Assembly (NCBI GenBank): GCA_964502175.1
Contig: CAZCVE010000026.1
Coordinates: forward strand, 52,878 to 116,877
Reading direction: 5' to 3'
DNA from: JAFLCL01 sp964502175
GTDB lineage: Bacteria > Myxococcota_A > Polyangia > Polyangiales > Sandaracinaceae
Length of the DNA stretch: 64,000 nucleotides
Shown here: positions 33,923 through 43,461 of the stretch, one piece after another
Position numbering within the stretch: position 1 is the stretch's first letter
Layout of the letters: each line of letters begins with the position of its first letter
Position numbers and translations under genes: made by a program
The notes under the pieces: generated by a model
The model's database searches: none
What the model was told of the DNA's origin: nothing
What the model saw: only the letters and a program-made list of their open reading frames with translations

Positions 33923-35763
33923 TGTCGGCGAACGAGACCACAGCGACATTCGCAGTCGAACTCCGTGATGGGGTCTCGTCGCCGTCGCGGACGGCTGCCG
34001 AATCGCTCGCCGCGCTCAAGCAGTCGATCCTCGGCGGCACCAACGAGCTGCGAGGGATCCAGACGGCGATGAGTCGCCTCAAGGCTGGGGGTCTCACCGG
34101 CTCGGCTGCGTTCAAGGAGCTTCGCGACAAGGCGGACGCGCTGAAGAAGTCGATCGGCGCATCACAGGCGGAGTTCCTGCAGCTCGGCGGCAGCCTGGCG
34201 AATCTGAAGCCCGACAAAGCCGCTGGAGGGTTCGACGACTTGCTCGGCGCACTCACGAAGCTGCCCGGTCCACTCGGTCAGGGAGCATCGAAGCTCGGCG
34301 CGCTCTTCTCGGGTTCCTCGATGGCGATGCTGGGCATCGCGGGTCTTGCTGCGGGTGCAGTCGTTGCGATCGGCGTTCTGGCGGGGCTGGTGACCGCGGT
34401 CGGACAGGCAGCGATCGCCCTCACCCAGTACGGCCTCGCGGCAGCGGACGCGCGAAGGAACGAGCTGCTGCACCTGGAGGGACTCGTCTCGATCCGCTCT
34501 TGGTACACGAGGGCAGCGGGCTCAGCGTCGGAGCTTCAAGCCTCGATCGATGCGGTGTCCGGCTCGGCTGCGATCTCGCGCTCGCGTGTCGCTGGGTACG
34601 CGGAGCAACTCTACCGCGCGGGCCTCCGTGGTCAGACGCTGGAGGATGCGCTCCAGGGCATCTCGACCGTCAGCGCGGTGCAGGGCGAGGGCATGGCTGA
34701 TCGCTTCCGCGCGATGGCCATCGGTGCAGCTCGCACGGGTCGATCGGTGCGCGGTCTCGCTGACGACGTCGAACGTCGACTCGGTGGGACTGCTCGTCGC
34801 ATGGGCTTGTCGTGGGACCGACAGATGGAGCGCCTCCGCGAGTCGTTCCAGGGTCTGTTCTCCGGCATCGACCTCGACGGTGCTCTGGGGGCGCTCGACG
34901 AGATCCTCTCCGTCTTCTCGCAGACGACGGTCACGGGTCGAGCACTGCGCACGATGCTCTCGGCGCTCTTCCAGCCGTTGCTCGATGGCGTCTCGGAGGT
35001 GGGCTCTCCCTTCCGCGAGTTCTTCGAGGGCGTGGTCCTCCAGACGCAGCGCATAGTGATCGCGGTCCTCCGCGTGAGGAACGCGATGACGCGCACGTTC
35101 GGTGGTTCGGCGAGCGGGCTGTCGGACTTCGTCTCGTGGACCACGCTGGGACAGGTCGCGGTTGGCACGTTCGCGATCTCGCTGCTCGGCGCCGTCGCAG
35201 TCGTTGGCGTGCTCGCCGCGGCACTTGGCTCGATCGTTCTCGTCGTCGGCGCTGTCGGCTACGCGTTCGTCCGCTTCGGCATGGGCGTGACGCAGATGTA
35301 CGAGCGTCTCTCGGGCACCGACTGGCGCACGCTCGGACGGAGCCTGATCGATGGTCTCGTCGGCGGCCTCATGGGTCGCGCGTCCGAAGCGTGGAAGGCT
35401 GTCACCACGATCGGCACGGGGATGACCGAGGCGCTGCGTACGGCGCTCGACATTCGCTCGCCGTCGCGTGTCTTCGCGGAGCTCGGTCGACAGATCCCTC
35501 GTGGTCTCGCGGTCGGTGTCGAGGCGGAGGCAAGCGTCTCGACGAGCGCAATCGATGGCCTGACAAACGTGCCGCAGGGCGGTGCGGTCGGTGCGACCGG
35601 CGGACGCAGCGGTGTCGGTGCGGTCTACGTCTCGATCGACGGCATCAACGTGACCGTCGGCACTAGTGAACAGGCGCCGACGAACATCGCCGACCGCATC
35701 CGTGAGGAGGTCGAGCGAGCGCTCTTGGGCGTGCTCGTTGAGACGGGAGGCGCCGATGCCTGA
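33922..35763 (+). CDS. Tape-measure protein
   Basis: The protein has 613 residues from the ATG at 33922 (GTG at 33919 is an alternative). The N-terminus is helical and soluble. It has two hydrophobic stretches, AMLGIAGLAAGAVVAIGVLA and VGTFAISLLGAVAVVGVLAA, with further Gly/Ala-rich helices. The C-terminus (SPSRVFAELGRQIPRGLAVG) carries the motif often seen near the end of tape measures. It sets tail length. A tape measure of this size implies a short tail. Confidence 0.85.
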   Translation: MSANETTATFAVELRDGVSSPSRTAAESLAALKQSILGGTNELRGIQTAMSRLKAGGLTGSAAFKELRDKADALKKSIGASQAEFLQLGGSLANLKPDKAAGGFDDLLGALTKLPGPLGQGASKLGALFSGSSMAMLGIAGLAAGAVVAIGVLAGLVTAVGQAAIALTQYGLAAADARRNELLHLEGLVSIRSWYTRAAGSASELQASIDAVSGSAAISRSRVAGYAEQLYRAGLRGQTLEDALQGISTVSAVQGEGMADRFRAMAIGAARTGRSVRGLADDVERRLGGTARRMGLSWDRQMERLRESFQGLFSGIDLDGALGALDEILSVFSQTTVTGRALRTMLSALFQPLLDGVSEVGSPFREFFEGVVLQTQRIVIAVLRVRNAMTRTFGGSASGLSDFVSWTTLGQVAVGTFAISLLGAVAVVGVLAAALGSIVLVVGAVGYAFVRFGMGVTQMYERLSGTDWRTLGRSLIDGLVGGLMGRASEAWKAVTTIGTGMTEALRTALDIRSPSRVFAELGRQIPRGLAVGVEAEASVSTSAIDGLTNVPQGGAVGATGGRSGVGAVYVSIDGINVTVGTSEQAPTNIADRIREEVERALLGVLVETGGADA

Positions 35764-36313
35764 CCCCGTCGCACCGGTGACGAGTGGCACCTGGAGCCCG
35801 CTCTCCGCTCCGCAGGACTACGCGACGATCGCGGGTCAGCGAACGCCCGGCATCTGTCGCGTGGAGGGGTTCAAGAACCGATCGCGCTGGGACATCCGCC
35901 AGGGGCCCGCGCTCAGCGGTGCACGCCTTCGCTACCGCGGGTTCGAGCCTGCGCAGGGGAAGCTAATCCTCACGCTCACGACAGTGCAGGACTGGGCGGA
36001 CTGGACTGCGTTCGCTCCGATCGTTCGACGCGCACCGCTCGGCGAGCGAGCGACGCACTTGGAGATCGAGCATCCGATCCTCGCGGCGATGGACATCCGC
36101 GCCGTCGCAGTCGCGAGCGTCAGTCAGCCCGCGCCCGTCGACGAGAAGGGCACGTGGGCCGTCGAGATCGAGCTGATCGAGTACCTCGAACCGCTGCCCG
36201 CAGTGAGCACGCCGCGAGGCGCCGACACCGGTGAGGAGCTGACGCCGGTGCAGCGAGAGATCGAAGAGAACACACGCACGATCGCAGCTCTCGCTGCAGG
36301 GGCCGACGTATGA
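35756..36313 (+). CDS. Baseplate/tail hub-type protein
   Basis: The protein has 185 residues; the ATG lies inside the tape-measure end (8-bp overlap). The sequence is beta-rich with WDIRQGPALSGARLRYRG and WAVEIELIEYLEPLPAV. The C-terminus is helical (ELTPVQREIEENTRTIAAL). Location after the tape measure and before the OB-type hub fits a LysM/hub-linking or tail-completion protein; exact homology is not recognised. Confidence 0.6.
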   Translation: MPDPVAPVTSGTWSPLSAPQDYATIAGQRTPGICRVEGFKNRSRWDIRQGPALSGARLRYRGFEPAQGKLILTLTTVQDWADWTAFAPIVRRAPLGERATHLEIEHPILAAMDIRAVAVASVSQPAPVDEKGTWAVEIELIEYLEPLPAVSTPRGADTGEELTPVQREIEENTRTIAALAAGADV

Positions 36314-37518
36314 CGACGCCGTGGGCACTCCTCAGCGGTGAACGCATCACGCGCGGGCGCGTCGTCGTGCCTGGCGTGGGCGTTTGGTTCGCGGAGATCG
36401 AAATGGAGGGCGCTCCCGCCATCTCGGGAAGCGCGACGCTCGCGCTCGGAGAGCTGCGTCTCACGGGAACGATCGATGCGACTCGGTCGGGCTCGAATGC
36501 ACAGGTTGGCCGTTTCGTTCTCGTGGGCGGCGGTGGAGGTTGGTCGCGCGAGCTCGAAGCACGCGGCTACCACTCCGACAGCGGCGTGCGTGCGTCGACC
36601 GTCGCCGAGGCCGCTGCGCGTGAAGCAGGAGAGACGCTGGGACGCGTCGAGGTCGCGAGTGCGTTCCTCGGAGCCGACTACGTGCGGTCGCGCGGCCCCG
36701 CCAGTGTGACCCTCGCCGATGTCGCTGCGGGCGTTCCTTGGTGGGTCGACTTCTACGGCGAGACCCACATCGCGACGCGCGACGAGGAGCAGGCCGACCC
36801 CGACACCTACGAGGTGCTGGAGGTGGACCCGGCGCAGAGGCTCGTCACGCTCGCGGTCGACGACCTCCGAGACATCGGCATCGGCTCGATTCTCTCGGAG
36901 CGTCTCGACACGCCGCTCACGATTCGCTCGTACGAGATCGAGATCGAGGGCGGCTCGTGGACGGTTCGCGCGTGGTGCGGAGCTCCATCGACTTCAGCGT
37001 CGCGACTCGCTCGTGCGCTCACCAGGTTCGTCGATCGGGTTCGTGCTGATCGACTGCTCGGTGTCTGGACGTACCAGGTCGTGCGGCAGAACGTGGACGG
37101 CCGGCTGGAGGTGCAGCCCGTCGAGCGCTCAGCGGGTCTGCCCGACATCGGACCGGTGAGCGTGTGGCCCGGCATCGCTGGAGCGTCGTGCGAGGTCGCA
37201 GCGGGCGCACAGCTCCTCGTCGAGTTCATCGACGGCGACCGTCGCAAGCCCATCGTGCGCGGCTTCGCGCCCAAGGGTGGCAGCGGACACGTCCCGACCA
37301 CGCTGACGCTCGATGCATCGGGCGCGAATGCGTCTGTCGTGCTCGGTGCGGGAGCGACGAAGAAGCTCGCCTACGCAGAGGACGTGGCGCAGGCGTTCTC
37401 GCAGGTGCAGGCGACGATCAACGCGTTCGTTCCGGGCTCGGGCGGAGCGTCGTTCCCGACGCCTTTCGTCGCACCCACCGCGGCGGCGCTCGGCACGAGC
37501 AAGACGGTTGCGTCATGA
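36310..37518 (+). CDS. Baseplate hub / spike (OB-fold type) protein
   Basis: The protein has 402 residues starting with ATG overlapping the previous stop. The first 230 residues resemble a phage late-control/hub protein (VVVPGVGVWFAEIEMEG, SSTVAEAAAREAGETLG-type segments). The rest resembles an OB-fold spike module (SVWPGIAGASCEVAAGAQLL, FIDGDRRKPIVRGFAPKG). It probably forms the central hub that pierces the envelope. Confidence 0.7.
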   Translation: MTTPWALLSGERITRGRVVVPGVGVWFAEIEMEGAPAISGSATLALGELRLTGTIDATRSGSNAQVGRFVLVGGGGGWSRELEARGYHSDSGVRASTVAEAAAREAGETLGRVEVASAFLGADYVRSRGPASVTLADVAAGVPWWVDFYGETHIATRDEEQADPDTYEVLEVDPAQRLVTLAVDDLRDIGIGSILSERLDTPLTIRSYEIEIEGGSWTVRAWCGAPSTSASRLARALTRFVDRVRADRLLGVWTYQVVRQNVDGRLEVQPVERSAGLPDIGPVSVWPGIAGASCEVAAGAQLLVEFIDGDRRKPIVRGFAPKGGSGHVPTTLTLDASGANASVVLGAGATKKLAYAEDVAQAFSQVQATINAFVPGSGGASFPTPFVAPTAAALGTSKTVAS

Positions 37519-38015
37519 GCCAGATCGTTCTCGACGCCATCGCATCGGACGTCGCAAAGCTGACGCGCGTCGCGGAGCCACCGACGGATCCGATCGGCTG
37601 GGGCTCCGACCTCTCGTGCGGTGAAGACCTCACGGAGGGGATGGACGAGGTCGCGGGGCAACGACTGCTCGCGGAGTCGATCGTTCGTCGCCTCACCACC
37701 CCGCGCGGCTCGCTGCCCGACTTGCGCAGCGTCGACCTGCGCGATCGGAACTACGGACTCGACCTCGCGTCCTACTTGAACCGAGGCGTCACCGCGCTGG
37801 AGGTTCGTGCGCTGGCCTCGAACGTAAGAAGCGAGGTCGCCAAGGACGACAGGCTGGCGAGCGTGTCCGTCACCGTCACGCCGAGCCCGACGGGGTCGAG
37901 TCTCGCGGTCGAGCTCCGCGTGACGCCCCGTGACTCGCGTCTCGGTCCGTTCACCCTCGTGCTCGCGGTGACGTCGGCCAGCGTGCTTCTCGAAGAGCTT
38001 CGAGGTGCCCGGTGA
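37515..38015 (+). CDS. gp25/Mu gp46-like baseplate wedge protein
   Basis: The protein has 166 residues; the ATG overlaps the previous stop. Residues 55-150 (LLAESIVRRLTTPRGSLPDL, YGLDLASYLNRGVTALEVRA) follow the gp25/W-like wedge pattern, in which an L-x-T-PxG start is followed by a YG motif. It is coupled to the J-like gene by a GTGA overlap. It is a structural wedge component. Confidence 0.78.
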   Translation: MSQIVLDAIASDVAKLTRVAEPPTDPIGWGSDLSCGEDLTEGMDEVAGQRLLAESIVRRLTTPRGSLPDLRSVDLRDRNYGLDLASYLNRGVTALEVRALASNVRSEVAKDDRLASVSVTVTPSPTGSSLAVELRVTPRDSRLGPFTLVLAVTSASVLLEELRGAR

Positions 38016-39202
38016 GTTCAATCGACGAACTCGTCCAGCCGCTCACTGCAGCGCAGGTCGAGACGGCCATCTACGCGGCGATGTCGGGTCGCGGCCTCAC
38101 GACCAGCGACTGGAAGCCGGGCGCAGTCGTGCGGACCATCGTGACCGCGCTCGCGATCGTGCTCGCAGCCCTCACGGTCCTCATTGCGTTCATCGCGAAG
38201 AGCGGCTTCCTGGAGTTCGCTCAGGACGAGTGGCTCGACCTCGTCGCGACGCACGTCTACGGGACGACGAGGATCCAGGAGGCGTTCGCGACCGGCATCG
38301 TCCGCGTCACCAACACGACGGGCGCCGGCAGCTTCATCTCCGTCCAGCCCGGCGACCTCGTGGTGAAGAACGCGGCGGGCAAGACCTACCGCTCGACTGC
38401 CGTCTTCTCGCTCGCAGCGACACCGGGTGTGTATGCGGACGTTCCTGTTCGAGCGGATGAAGCGGGCTCCGCGAGCTCGACCGGCGCGGGCACGATCACC
38501 ACGTTCGTGACGACGTTCGTCGGCTGCTCGGTGACCAACGCAGTCGCGCTGGTGGGGTCGGACGTCGAGAAGAACGAAGCGCTGCGAGCACGCGCACGGG
38601 CCAAGACAGGCGTCCTTTCGCCCAACGGCCCCCGTGACGCGTACTCGTACCTCGCACGGAGCGCGAAGCGTGCGAACGGCACTGCGATCGGCGTCACCCG
38701 AGTGCGCTGCATCCCCGATGGTGTCGGTGGCATCGACGTGTACGTGGCCGACGCGGACGGCGTGGTGACGGGCACCGTCGGCGACGAGAACACCGACCTC
38801 GGGATCATCGATCGCGACATCCAGGAGCAGGCCGTTCCGCTCTGCATCACGGCGCGGCTGCACAGCGCGACCACGACGACGATCGGCGTCAACTACGAGC
38901 TGTGGGTGGACTCCGCGATCGGTCTCACCGAGGCCGAGCTGGAGACGGCGATCAGTGCCGCGCTCGCGAAGTACCTGGGCGACGTGCCCATCGGCGGTGA
39001 GCTGCTCCCCGCAGTCGATGGCGGCTACGTCTACCGGTCGGCGATCGCTGCTGCGATCACGAGCGTCGTGGGCCTGGAGCGCTTGCTGCGCCTCGACCTC
39101 ACCGCGCCCGCCGGCAACACGTCGATCTCCGCGACGCAGGCGCCGCTCCTCGGGTCCGTCTCCGCGACCATCCATCTCGTTTCGTCGCTTGGGGTGGTGT
39201 GA
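38012..39202 (+). CDS. Baseplate J-like protein
   Basis: The protein has 396 residues from the GTG at 38012. The pattern is that of Mu gp47/P2 J: FLEFAQDEWLDLVATHVYG near residue 68, NTTGAGSFISVQPGDLVVKN, NEALRARARAKTGVLSPNGP with DAYSYLARSA, and VDSAIGLTEAELETAISAAL near the end. It links the inner and outer baseplate. It is intact and in the usual order. Confidence 0.88.
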   Translation: MSSIDELVQPLTAAQVETAIYAAMSGRGLTTSDWKPGAVVRTIVTALAIVLAALTVLIAFIAKSGFLEFAQDEWLDLVATHVYGTTRIQEAFATGIVRVTNTTGAGSFISVQPGDLVVKNAAGKTYRSTAVFSLAATPGVYADVPVRADEAGSASSTGAGTITTFVTTFVGCSVTNAVALVGSDVEKNEALRARARAKTGVLSPNGPRDAYSYLARSAKRANGTAIGVTRVRCIPDGVGGIDVYVADADGVVTGTVGDENTDLGIIDRDIQEQAVPLCITARLHSATTTTIGVNYELWVDSAIGLTEAELETAISAALAKYLGDVPIGGELLPAVDGGYVYRSAIAAAITSVVGLERLLRLDLTAPAGNTSISATQAPLLGSVSATIHLVSSLGVV

Positions 39203-39984
39203 TGGCGCTGCCGACCTTCTACACGAAGCAGCTCCTCGGCTCGGTGCCGCCGTGGCTCACGCGCATCGTCGGCGAGAAGTTCATGCGATCGCTCGGCGAG
39301 GCGATCGACAGCCTCGTCACGCGAGTCGCGAAGGCCGTCCGGCATCGCTTCCCGAACAACATCGACAGCTCCTCGCTGGCTCGCATCGGTCGAGAGCGAC
39401 GCATCCGTCGAGGCCCTGGCGAGAGCGCGGAGACGTACGCGACTCGACTCCGCATCTGGTGGGAGATGCACCGCATCCGCGGTGGCCCGTACGCACTGCT
39501 CTGGAACCTTCACCACTTCTTCTACTCGTGGCTGCCGGGGCGGAAGGATGTCGTCTACCACTCGGGCACGAGGCGGTGGATCGACGAGGACGGCGTCATC
39601 ACGCGCGACGCGATCACGTGGGAGGCCGACGGCTCCGAGGAGTGGGCGCAGTTCTGGGTCTTCTTCTACGTCCCCGACACGATCGCCCTGCCGGGAGACA
39701 CGCTCGCGACGCTCGCAGACGACATCCTCACGACGCTCGACGGCGATCCGTTGGCGCTGACTGCGTCGATCGTTCCCAGCGACATCACGCCAGCCGAGGA
39801 GAACATCTTCACGGCGATCCCACGTGAGTGGAGCGCCGCGCACGTGAAGCGGATCTTCGTGGTGCTGCTCTGGGACGAGCACCGTCTCTGGTCCTACCCG
39901 CAGCCCGTGCCGCAGTGGGGCGACATCACGACGACCTGGGGCGAGCAGGGCGCGAAGGTCATCACCGTCAGCGAGGTTGCCTGA
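39202..39984 (+). CDS. Tail protein I / Mu gp48-like baseplate protein
   Basis: The protein has 260 residues; the ATG at 39202 overlaps the J stop. LVTRVAKAVRHRFPNNIDSS, ARIGRERRIRRGPGESAETY and TRLRIWWEMHRIRGGPYALL match the start of tail-protein-I type proteins. The C-terminal half is strand-rich (VLLWDEHRLWSYPQPVPQWG). It probably connects baseplate and fibres. Confidence 0.72.
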   Translation: MALPTFYTKQLLGSVPPWLTRIVGEKFMRSLGEAIDSLVTRVAKAVRHRFPNNIDSSSLARIGRERRIRRGPGESAETYATRLRIWWEMHRIRGGPYALLWNLHHFFYSWLPGRKDVVYHSGTRRWIDEDGVITRDAITWEADGSEEWAQFWVFFYVPDTIALPGDTLATLADDILTTLDGDPLALTASIVPSDITPAEENIFTAIPREWSAAHVKRIFVVLLWDEHRLWSYPQPVPQWGDITTTWGEQGAKVITVSEVA

Positions 39985-40646
39985 TGCCGTACGAGTACGA
40001 GCCCGAGGACGAGTTCACGCTTCCGTTCAACCTGATGGCGGACGCCGATCCCGCCGACGGTGACAGCGCGCGCGCGCCGCTTGAAGTGCTGGCGAACCGC
40101 ACACGCTTCCTCCACGAGCGCCTCAACAACGCGGTCGGCGAATACACCTATCACGAGGGCGTCCGTAGCCGTTCGATCAAGTTCGGCCCCGAAGAGGGAT
40201 TCCCGTCGGCCGCCTCGTCGGGTGTCCTCGACTTCTACCCGAACCTCGACGCGAGCGTTCCTGTTCTCGTGCCGCGCGTGGACGCTGGCTTCGTGACGTT
40301 CCGCGTACCGCTCCCACCCGCCTCAGTGATCAACCAGGTTCGCGTGCTCACGCGAGCGAGCGCTTCGCGCACTGAGACGAACCGGTGGGGCGTCCGAGCC
40401 TTCACGCGCGCTCTGAACTTCGCGCTGGCGGAGGCACCGACGGCGACGCAACGAGGCTCCACGACGTACGCCGACGCGGGCACGGGCTACAAGCTGATCA
40501 GCCTCTCGTCTCTCGCCTACACGGTGACGGGCAACGACTCCTTCTACGTGACCGTGCTCGGTCCGACAGGGTCGCTCGCGTCCACGGACCAACTGCTCGG
40601 CGTCTACGTCGCGTTCAGCGATGTTGGACCCCGCAACGACAGGTGA
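39984..40646 (+). CDS. Tail fibre-associated protein
   Basis: The protein has 220 residues with the ATG overlapping the previous stop (TGATG). The N-terminal half is acidic (YEYEPEDEFTLPFNLMADAD). The C-terminal half consists of short strands (VTFRVPLPPASVINQVRVL, SLSSLAYTVTGNDSFYVTVL), consistent with a fibre shaft or receptor-binding tip. No family is recognised. Confidence 0.6.
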   Translation: MPYEYEPEDEFTLPFNLMADADPADGDSARAPLEVLANRTRFLHERLNNAVGEYTYHEGVRSRSIKFGPEEGFPSAASSGVLDFYPNLDASVPVLVPRVDAGFVTFRVPLPPASVINQVRVLTRASASRTETNRWGVRAFTRALNFALAEAPTATQRGSTTYADAGTGYKLISLSSLAYTVTGNDSFYVTVLGPTGSLASTDQLLGVYVAFSDVGPRNDR

Positions 40647-40649
40647 CAC

Positions 40650-41936
40650 ATGCCGACGCCCATCACTGGCCTGCCGGGTGAGCTGACCACGCTCGCCGAT
40701 AACGACCTCTTCGTGGTCGACGACACCTCCGAGGTCGAGACGAAGAAGATCACGGCCGCGAATCTGAGAACCGCGTTGGGGGCGGGCTTCGATCACATCT
40801 GGACGGAGGGCGGTTCGGTCACTCTCCCGGACCGGAACACGGTCGTAGACGTGGGTGACACCGCGTCGCTCACGCTCCCGGCCGCGTCGGATGGGCGCGT
40901 CTACATCATCCGCCTCCTCTCTCCGACTCGGGCGATCACTCTGGTCCCACAGTCGGGTGATATCATCGACTTCACGCCGGGGAACAGGGTCCTCCCCGGT
41001 GGAATCTCTGCCGGCATCGGGATCACCGACGTCAGCGAGGACCCTCTGGTGTGGATCGTCACCGGCATGACCGGAGACGGTCCGGCGTGGCACACCTCGA
41101 CGGTGGCGGGCCGCTCGGTGACGACTGATGAAGCGCCGTCGAGTGAGAACGACAGCACCCAAGGCTTCTGTGTCGGAACGATCTGGCGGCAGGTGATCGA
41201 CGAGGTCACGGTCAACACATGGATCTGTCTCGACGCGACGGAGGATGAAGCAGTCTGGCATCGTCTCGGCACCGGCGACGGGACGTCCGACGGCTGGACG
41301 GGGACGTCCTCGTCAGCGACGACGATCTCCCCGACGATCCCCGGTGGGGGCCTCCTCCTCCGCGTGATCGCCGCTACCGCCCCGACGATCAACCTGCCTG
41401 CTGGGGTCAACGGGATGGTCCTCGTGATCACGCAGTCCGGGGATACCGCCTATCCGATCACAGCCCAGCCCTCTGGATCCGACACGATCAGCGCGTACTC
41501 TGTGGTTGGCGTGGGTGGGGCGACGTCCGGCGCGTCGGGCCAGGCGATGGTCCTGCCCTACTCGCGCAGCACCGGAGGATACCGCTGCTGGATTCTGGCC
41601 TACAATGGTCGCTGGGACCTCGTCAGTCCCCAGGTCCCGCGCCAGGGTGCGATCCCCAACGCCGCCGAAGACTTCCCCGATGTGGATGTGATTCTCTTCC
41701 ACCCCTTCGACGGCGACGAGGAGCCGACGATGCCGCCCGTCACGGTGGGTATTCCGCGCGTCACTCTCGTCAAGAAGAAGAACACCGTCTCGGGGATGAA
41801 GCTCATCCTGCACCCTTCGGGGGCAGAGAAGATCGAAGACTCCACCGATCCTTTCGAGGTCCCGGACTCGGACTCGGCCGACATGCTCTCCTGGACATTC
41901 TATAGGGATGTCGAGGGCAACTGGTGGCTGCTCTAA
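40650..41936 (+). CDS. Tail fibre-like protein
   Basis: The protein has 428 residues. The N-terminal region ITGLPGELTTLADNDLFVVD with SEVETKKITAANLRTALG is a standard phage fibre/head-fibre N-terminus. Gly/Ser/Thr-rich strands repeat thereafter (SGDIIDFTPGNR, SSSATTISPTIPGGGLLLRV). It ends with a strand containing MLSWTFYRDVEGNWWLL. Third-position GC falls slightly below that of neighbouring genes, in line with recent exchange of receptor-binding genes. Confidence 0.75.
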   Translation: MPTPITGLPGELTTLADNDLFVVDDTSEVETKKITAANLRTALGAGFDHIWTEGGSVTLPDRNTVVDVGDTASLTLPAASDGRVYIIRLLSPTRAITLVPQSGDIIDFTPGNRVLPGGISAGIGITDVSEDPLVWIVTGMTGDGPAWHTSTVAGRSVTTDEAPSSENDSTQGFCVGTIWRQVIDEVTVNTWICLDATEDEAVWHRLGTGDGTSDGWTGTSSSATTISPTIPGGGLLLRVIAATAPTINLPAGVNGMVLVITQSGDTAYPITAQPSGSDTISAYSVVGVGGATSGASGQAMVLPYSRSTGGYRCWILAYNGRWDLVSPQVPRQGAIPNAAEDFPDVDVILFHPFDGDEEPTMPPVTVGIPRVTLVKKKNTVSGMKLILHPSGAEKIEDSTDPFEVPDSDSADMLSWTFYRDVEGNWWLL

Positions 41937-42700
41937 TGGTCTTCGCGGCGACATGGGGCGCGAGGAAGCGTCGGAACCACAATCCGCTGAGCATCTTCGC
42001 GGGGCTCAACGTCATCTGGATCGACGCGCTCGGTGGCACCCACTTGCGCGACAACGCGGCAGGCTCGATCAGCGACGGCGAGGCCGTCGAGTACGCGTAC
42101 GACCGTGGCCCCGACGCTCGCAACGCGGTGGGTCAGGGGCTCCAGACGCGACCGACGTACGCGGCGGCTGCCTTCGATGGTCGCGGCGCGATGCACTTCC
42201 ACCATACGGGCCAGTACAGGATCCTCGGGAACACGACGTACCCCGCGGCCATCGGCAGCGGCGCGCACTGCGTGATCGCCGTCGGCCAGTTGGTGAGCGG
42301 CTCGTCGAACACGGGCTGGGCCGCGATCGGCTGGGACCAGGTCGGCTTCTACACGAGCGCCGTCGGCATGTACTCGGGCAAGTATTGGTCGGGCGGTGCG
42401 GGCGACGCGAGCGCGAACAGTCTCTCGGCCGGCGCGATCGACAACTCGCCGCACGTGATCGCGAAGACCTACGACGGGACGAACGTCCGCCGCTACATCG
42501 ATGGGACCCTCGATGGCACCTACGCGCCCGGTAGCTCGTACAGCCTGTCCGCGGGGTACGAGATCGGCAGTTGGTACTTCACGGCCGCGTCGGGCTCCCC
42601 GCTCTACATCGGCGAGGTGATCATCGTCTCGGGGGGTGCCGTGTCGGGTGCGCAGATCACCGCGATCACCAACTACGCGAAGGCGCGCTGGGGGTTCTGA
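41936..42700 (+). CDS. LamG/concanavalin-like tail protein
   Basis: The protein has 254 residues; the start overlaps the fibre stop (TAATG). Typical features of LamG-like folds are DGRGAMHFHHTGQYRIL, HVIAKTYDGTNVRRYIDGTL and SLSAGYEIGSWYFTAASGSP with IGEVIIVSGG. It may be a receptor-binding or sugar-binding tail tip. The similarity is to the fold rather than to a named protein. Confidence 0.68.
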   Translation: MVFAATWGARKRRNHNPLSIFAGLNVIWIDALGGTHLRDNAAGSISDGEAVEYAYDRGPDARNAVGQGLQTRPTYAAAAFDGRGAMHFHHTGQYRILGNTTYPAAIGSGAHCVIAVGQLVSGSSNTGWAAIGWDQVGFYTSAVGMYSGKYWSGGAGDASANSLSAGAIDNSPHVIAKTYDGTNVRRYIDGTLDGTYAPGSSYSLSAGYEIGSWYFTAASGSPLYIGEVIIVSGGAVSGAQITAITNYAKARWGF

Positions 42701-43047
42701 TGAGCAACGCCGCTCTCGACTTCGACGACGTGCCCGACAGCTCGAAGCTCATCCCGCCGACGCCGGAAGAGCTGCCGCTCGCGGTCCTCTCGAACCAGTT
42801 CGCCATCCGCGCGATCCGTCGCGACGTCGCAGCTGTGCGTGCGGAGATCAACACCGCCAAGGCGTGGATGGTCCGACTCGTGATCGCGGTCCTCACAGGC
42901 TCGGCCACGGTCGCGGTCACCGTCGTGGGCGCAGCCGTGACGGTCGGGTCCGAGCGAGCGCGAGTCGAGCACCACGAGGACGAGCTGCGCCGTCTCGATG
43001 ACCGCATGCGCGACCTCGAAGTGAAGGCGATGGGCGACGCACGCTGA
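42700..43047 (+). CDS. Single-pass membrane protein, holin- or spanin-like
   Basis: The protein has 115 residues. The cytoplasmic N-terminus (residues 1-55) is followed by one membrane helix (VRLVIAVLTGSATVAVTVVG) and a charged helical tail (VEHHEDELRRLDDRMRDLEV). It overlaps the previous stop and precedes a multi-pass protein. This is the usual place for lysis genes. Confidence 0.6.
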   Translation: MSNAALDFDDVPDSSKLIPPTPEELPLAVLSNQFAIRAIRRDVAAVRAEINTAKAWMVRLVIAVLTGSATVAVTVVGAAVTVGSERARVEHHEDELRRLDDRMRDLEVKAMGDAR

Positions 43048-43059
43048 GAGGAGACGACG

Positions 43060-43449
43060 ATGGACGAGCTGATGTCGTGGCTGGGCCACCCGAGCACGTG
43101 GATCACGGTGCTGATCGTGGGCACGCTCGGCGAGGTCGCGAAGGCGCTGATCCTGGGGCCGAAGAAGAGCTGGCCGAAGGACGCCGACGGTCACGTCGCG
43201 TTCCGCGGATGGAAGGGCGTCTACGCGGTGACGTACAAGGTGCACGCGCTGATCGTCGGTGCGCTGATCGGGCTCGTGCCCGGCGTGCCGGTGATCGAGG
43301 CGCTGCACTCGGAGGGGGTCGCAGGCGCCGTGCTCCAGTACGCGGGCAACGGCGCGCTGGCGATGGTCACGTACACGTCGGTGGTGGGCACGCTCAAGAC
43401 GCTCTTCGAGCTGTACGGCAACCCGCAGCGCCGCTCGAAGAGCCCGTGA
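43060..43449 (+). CDS. Multi-pass membrane protein, candidate holin
   Basis: The protein has 129 residues with a strong AGGAG. Hydrophobic segments are at about 14-33 (WITVLIVGTLGEVAKALILG), 62-80 (VHALIVGALIGLVPGVPVI) and 92-112 (AVLQYAGNGALAMVTYTSVV). Small, multi-pass and positioned at the end of the tail operon, it is a reasonable holin candidate. No endolysin gene accompanies it. Confidence 0.6.
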   Translation: MDELMSWLGHPSTWITVLIVGTLGEVAKALILGPKKSWPKDADGHVAFRGWKGVYAVTYKVHALIVGALIGLVPGVPVIEALHSEGVAGAVLQYAGNGALAMVTYTSVVGTLKTLFELYGNPQRRSKSP

Positions 43450-43461
43450 AGAAGTAGAGAA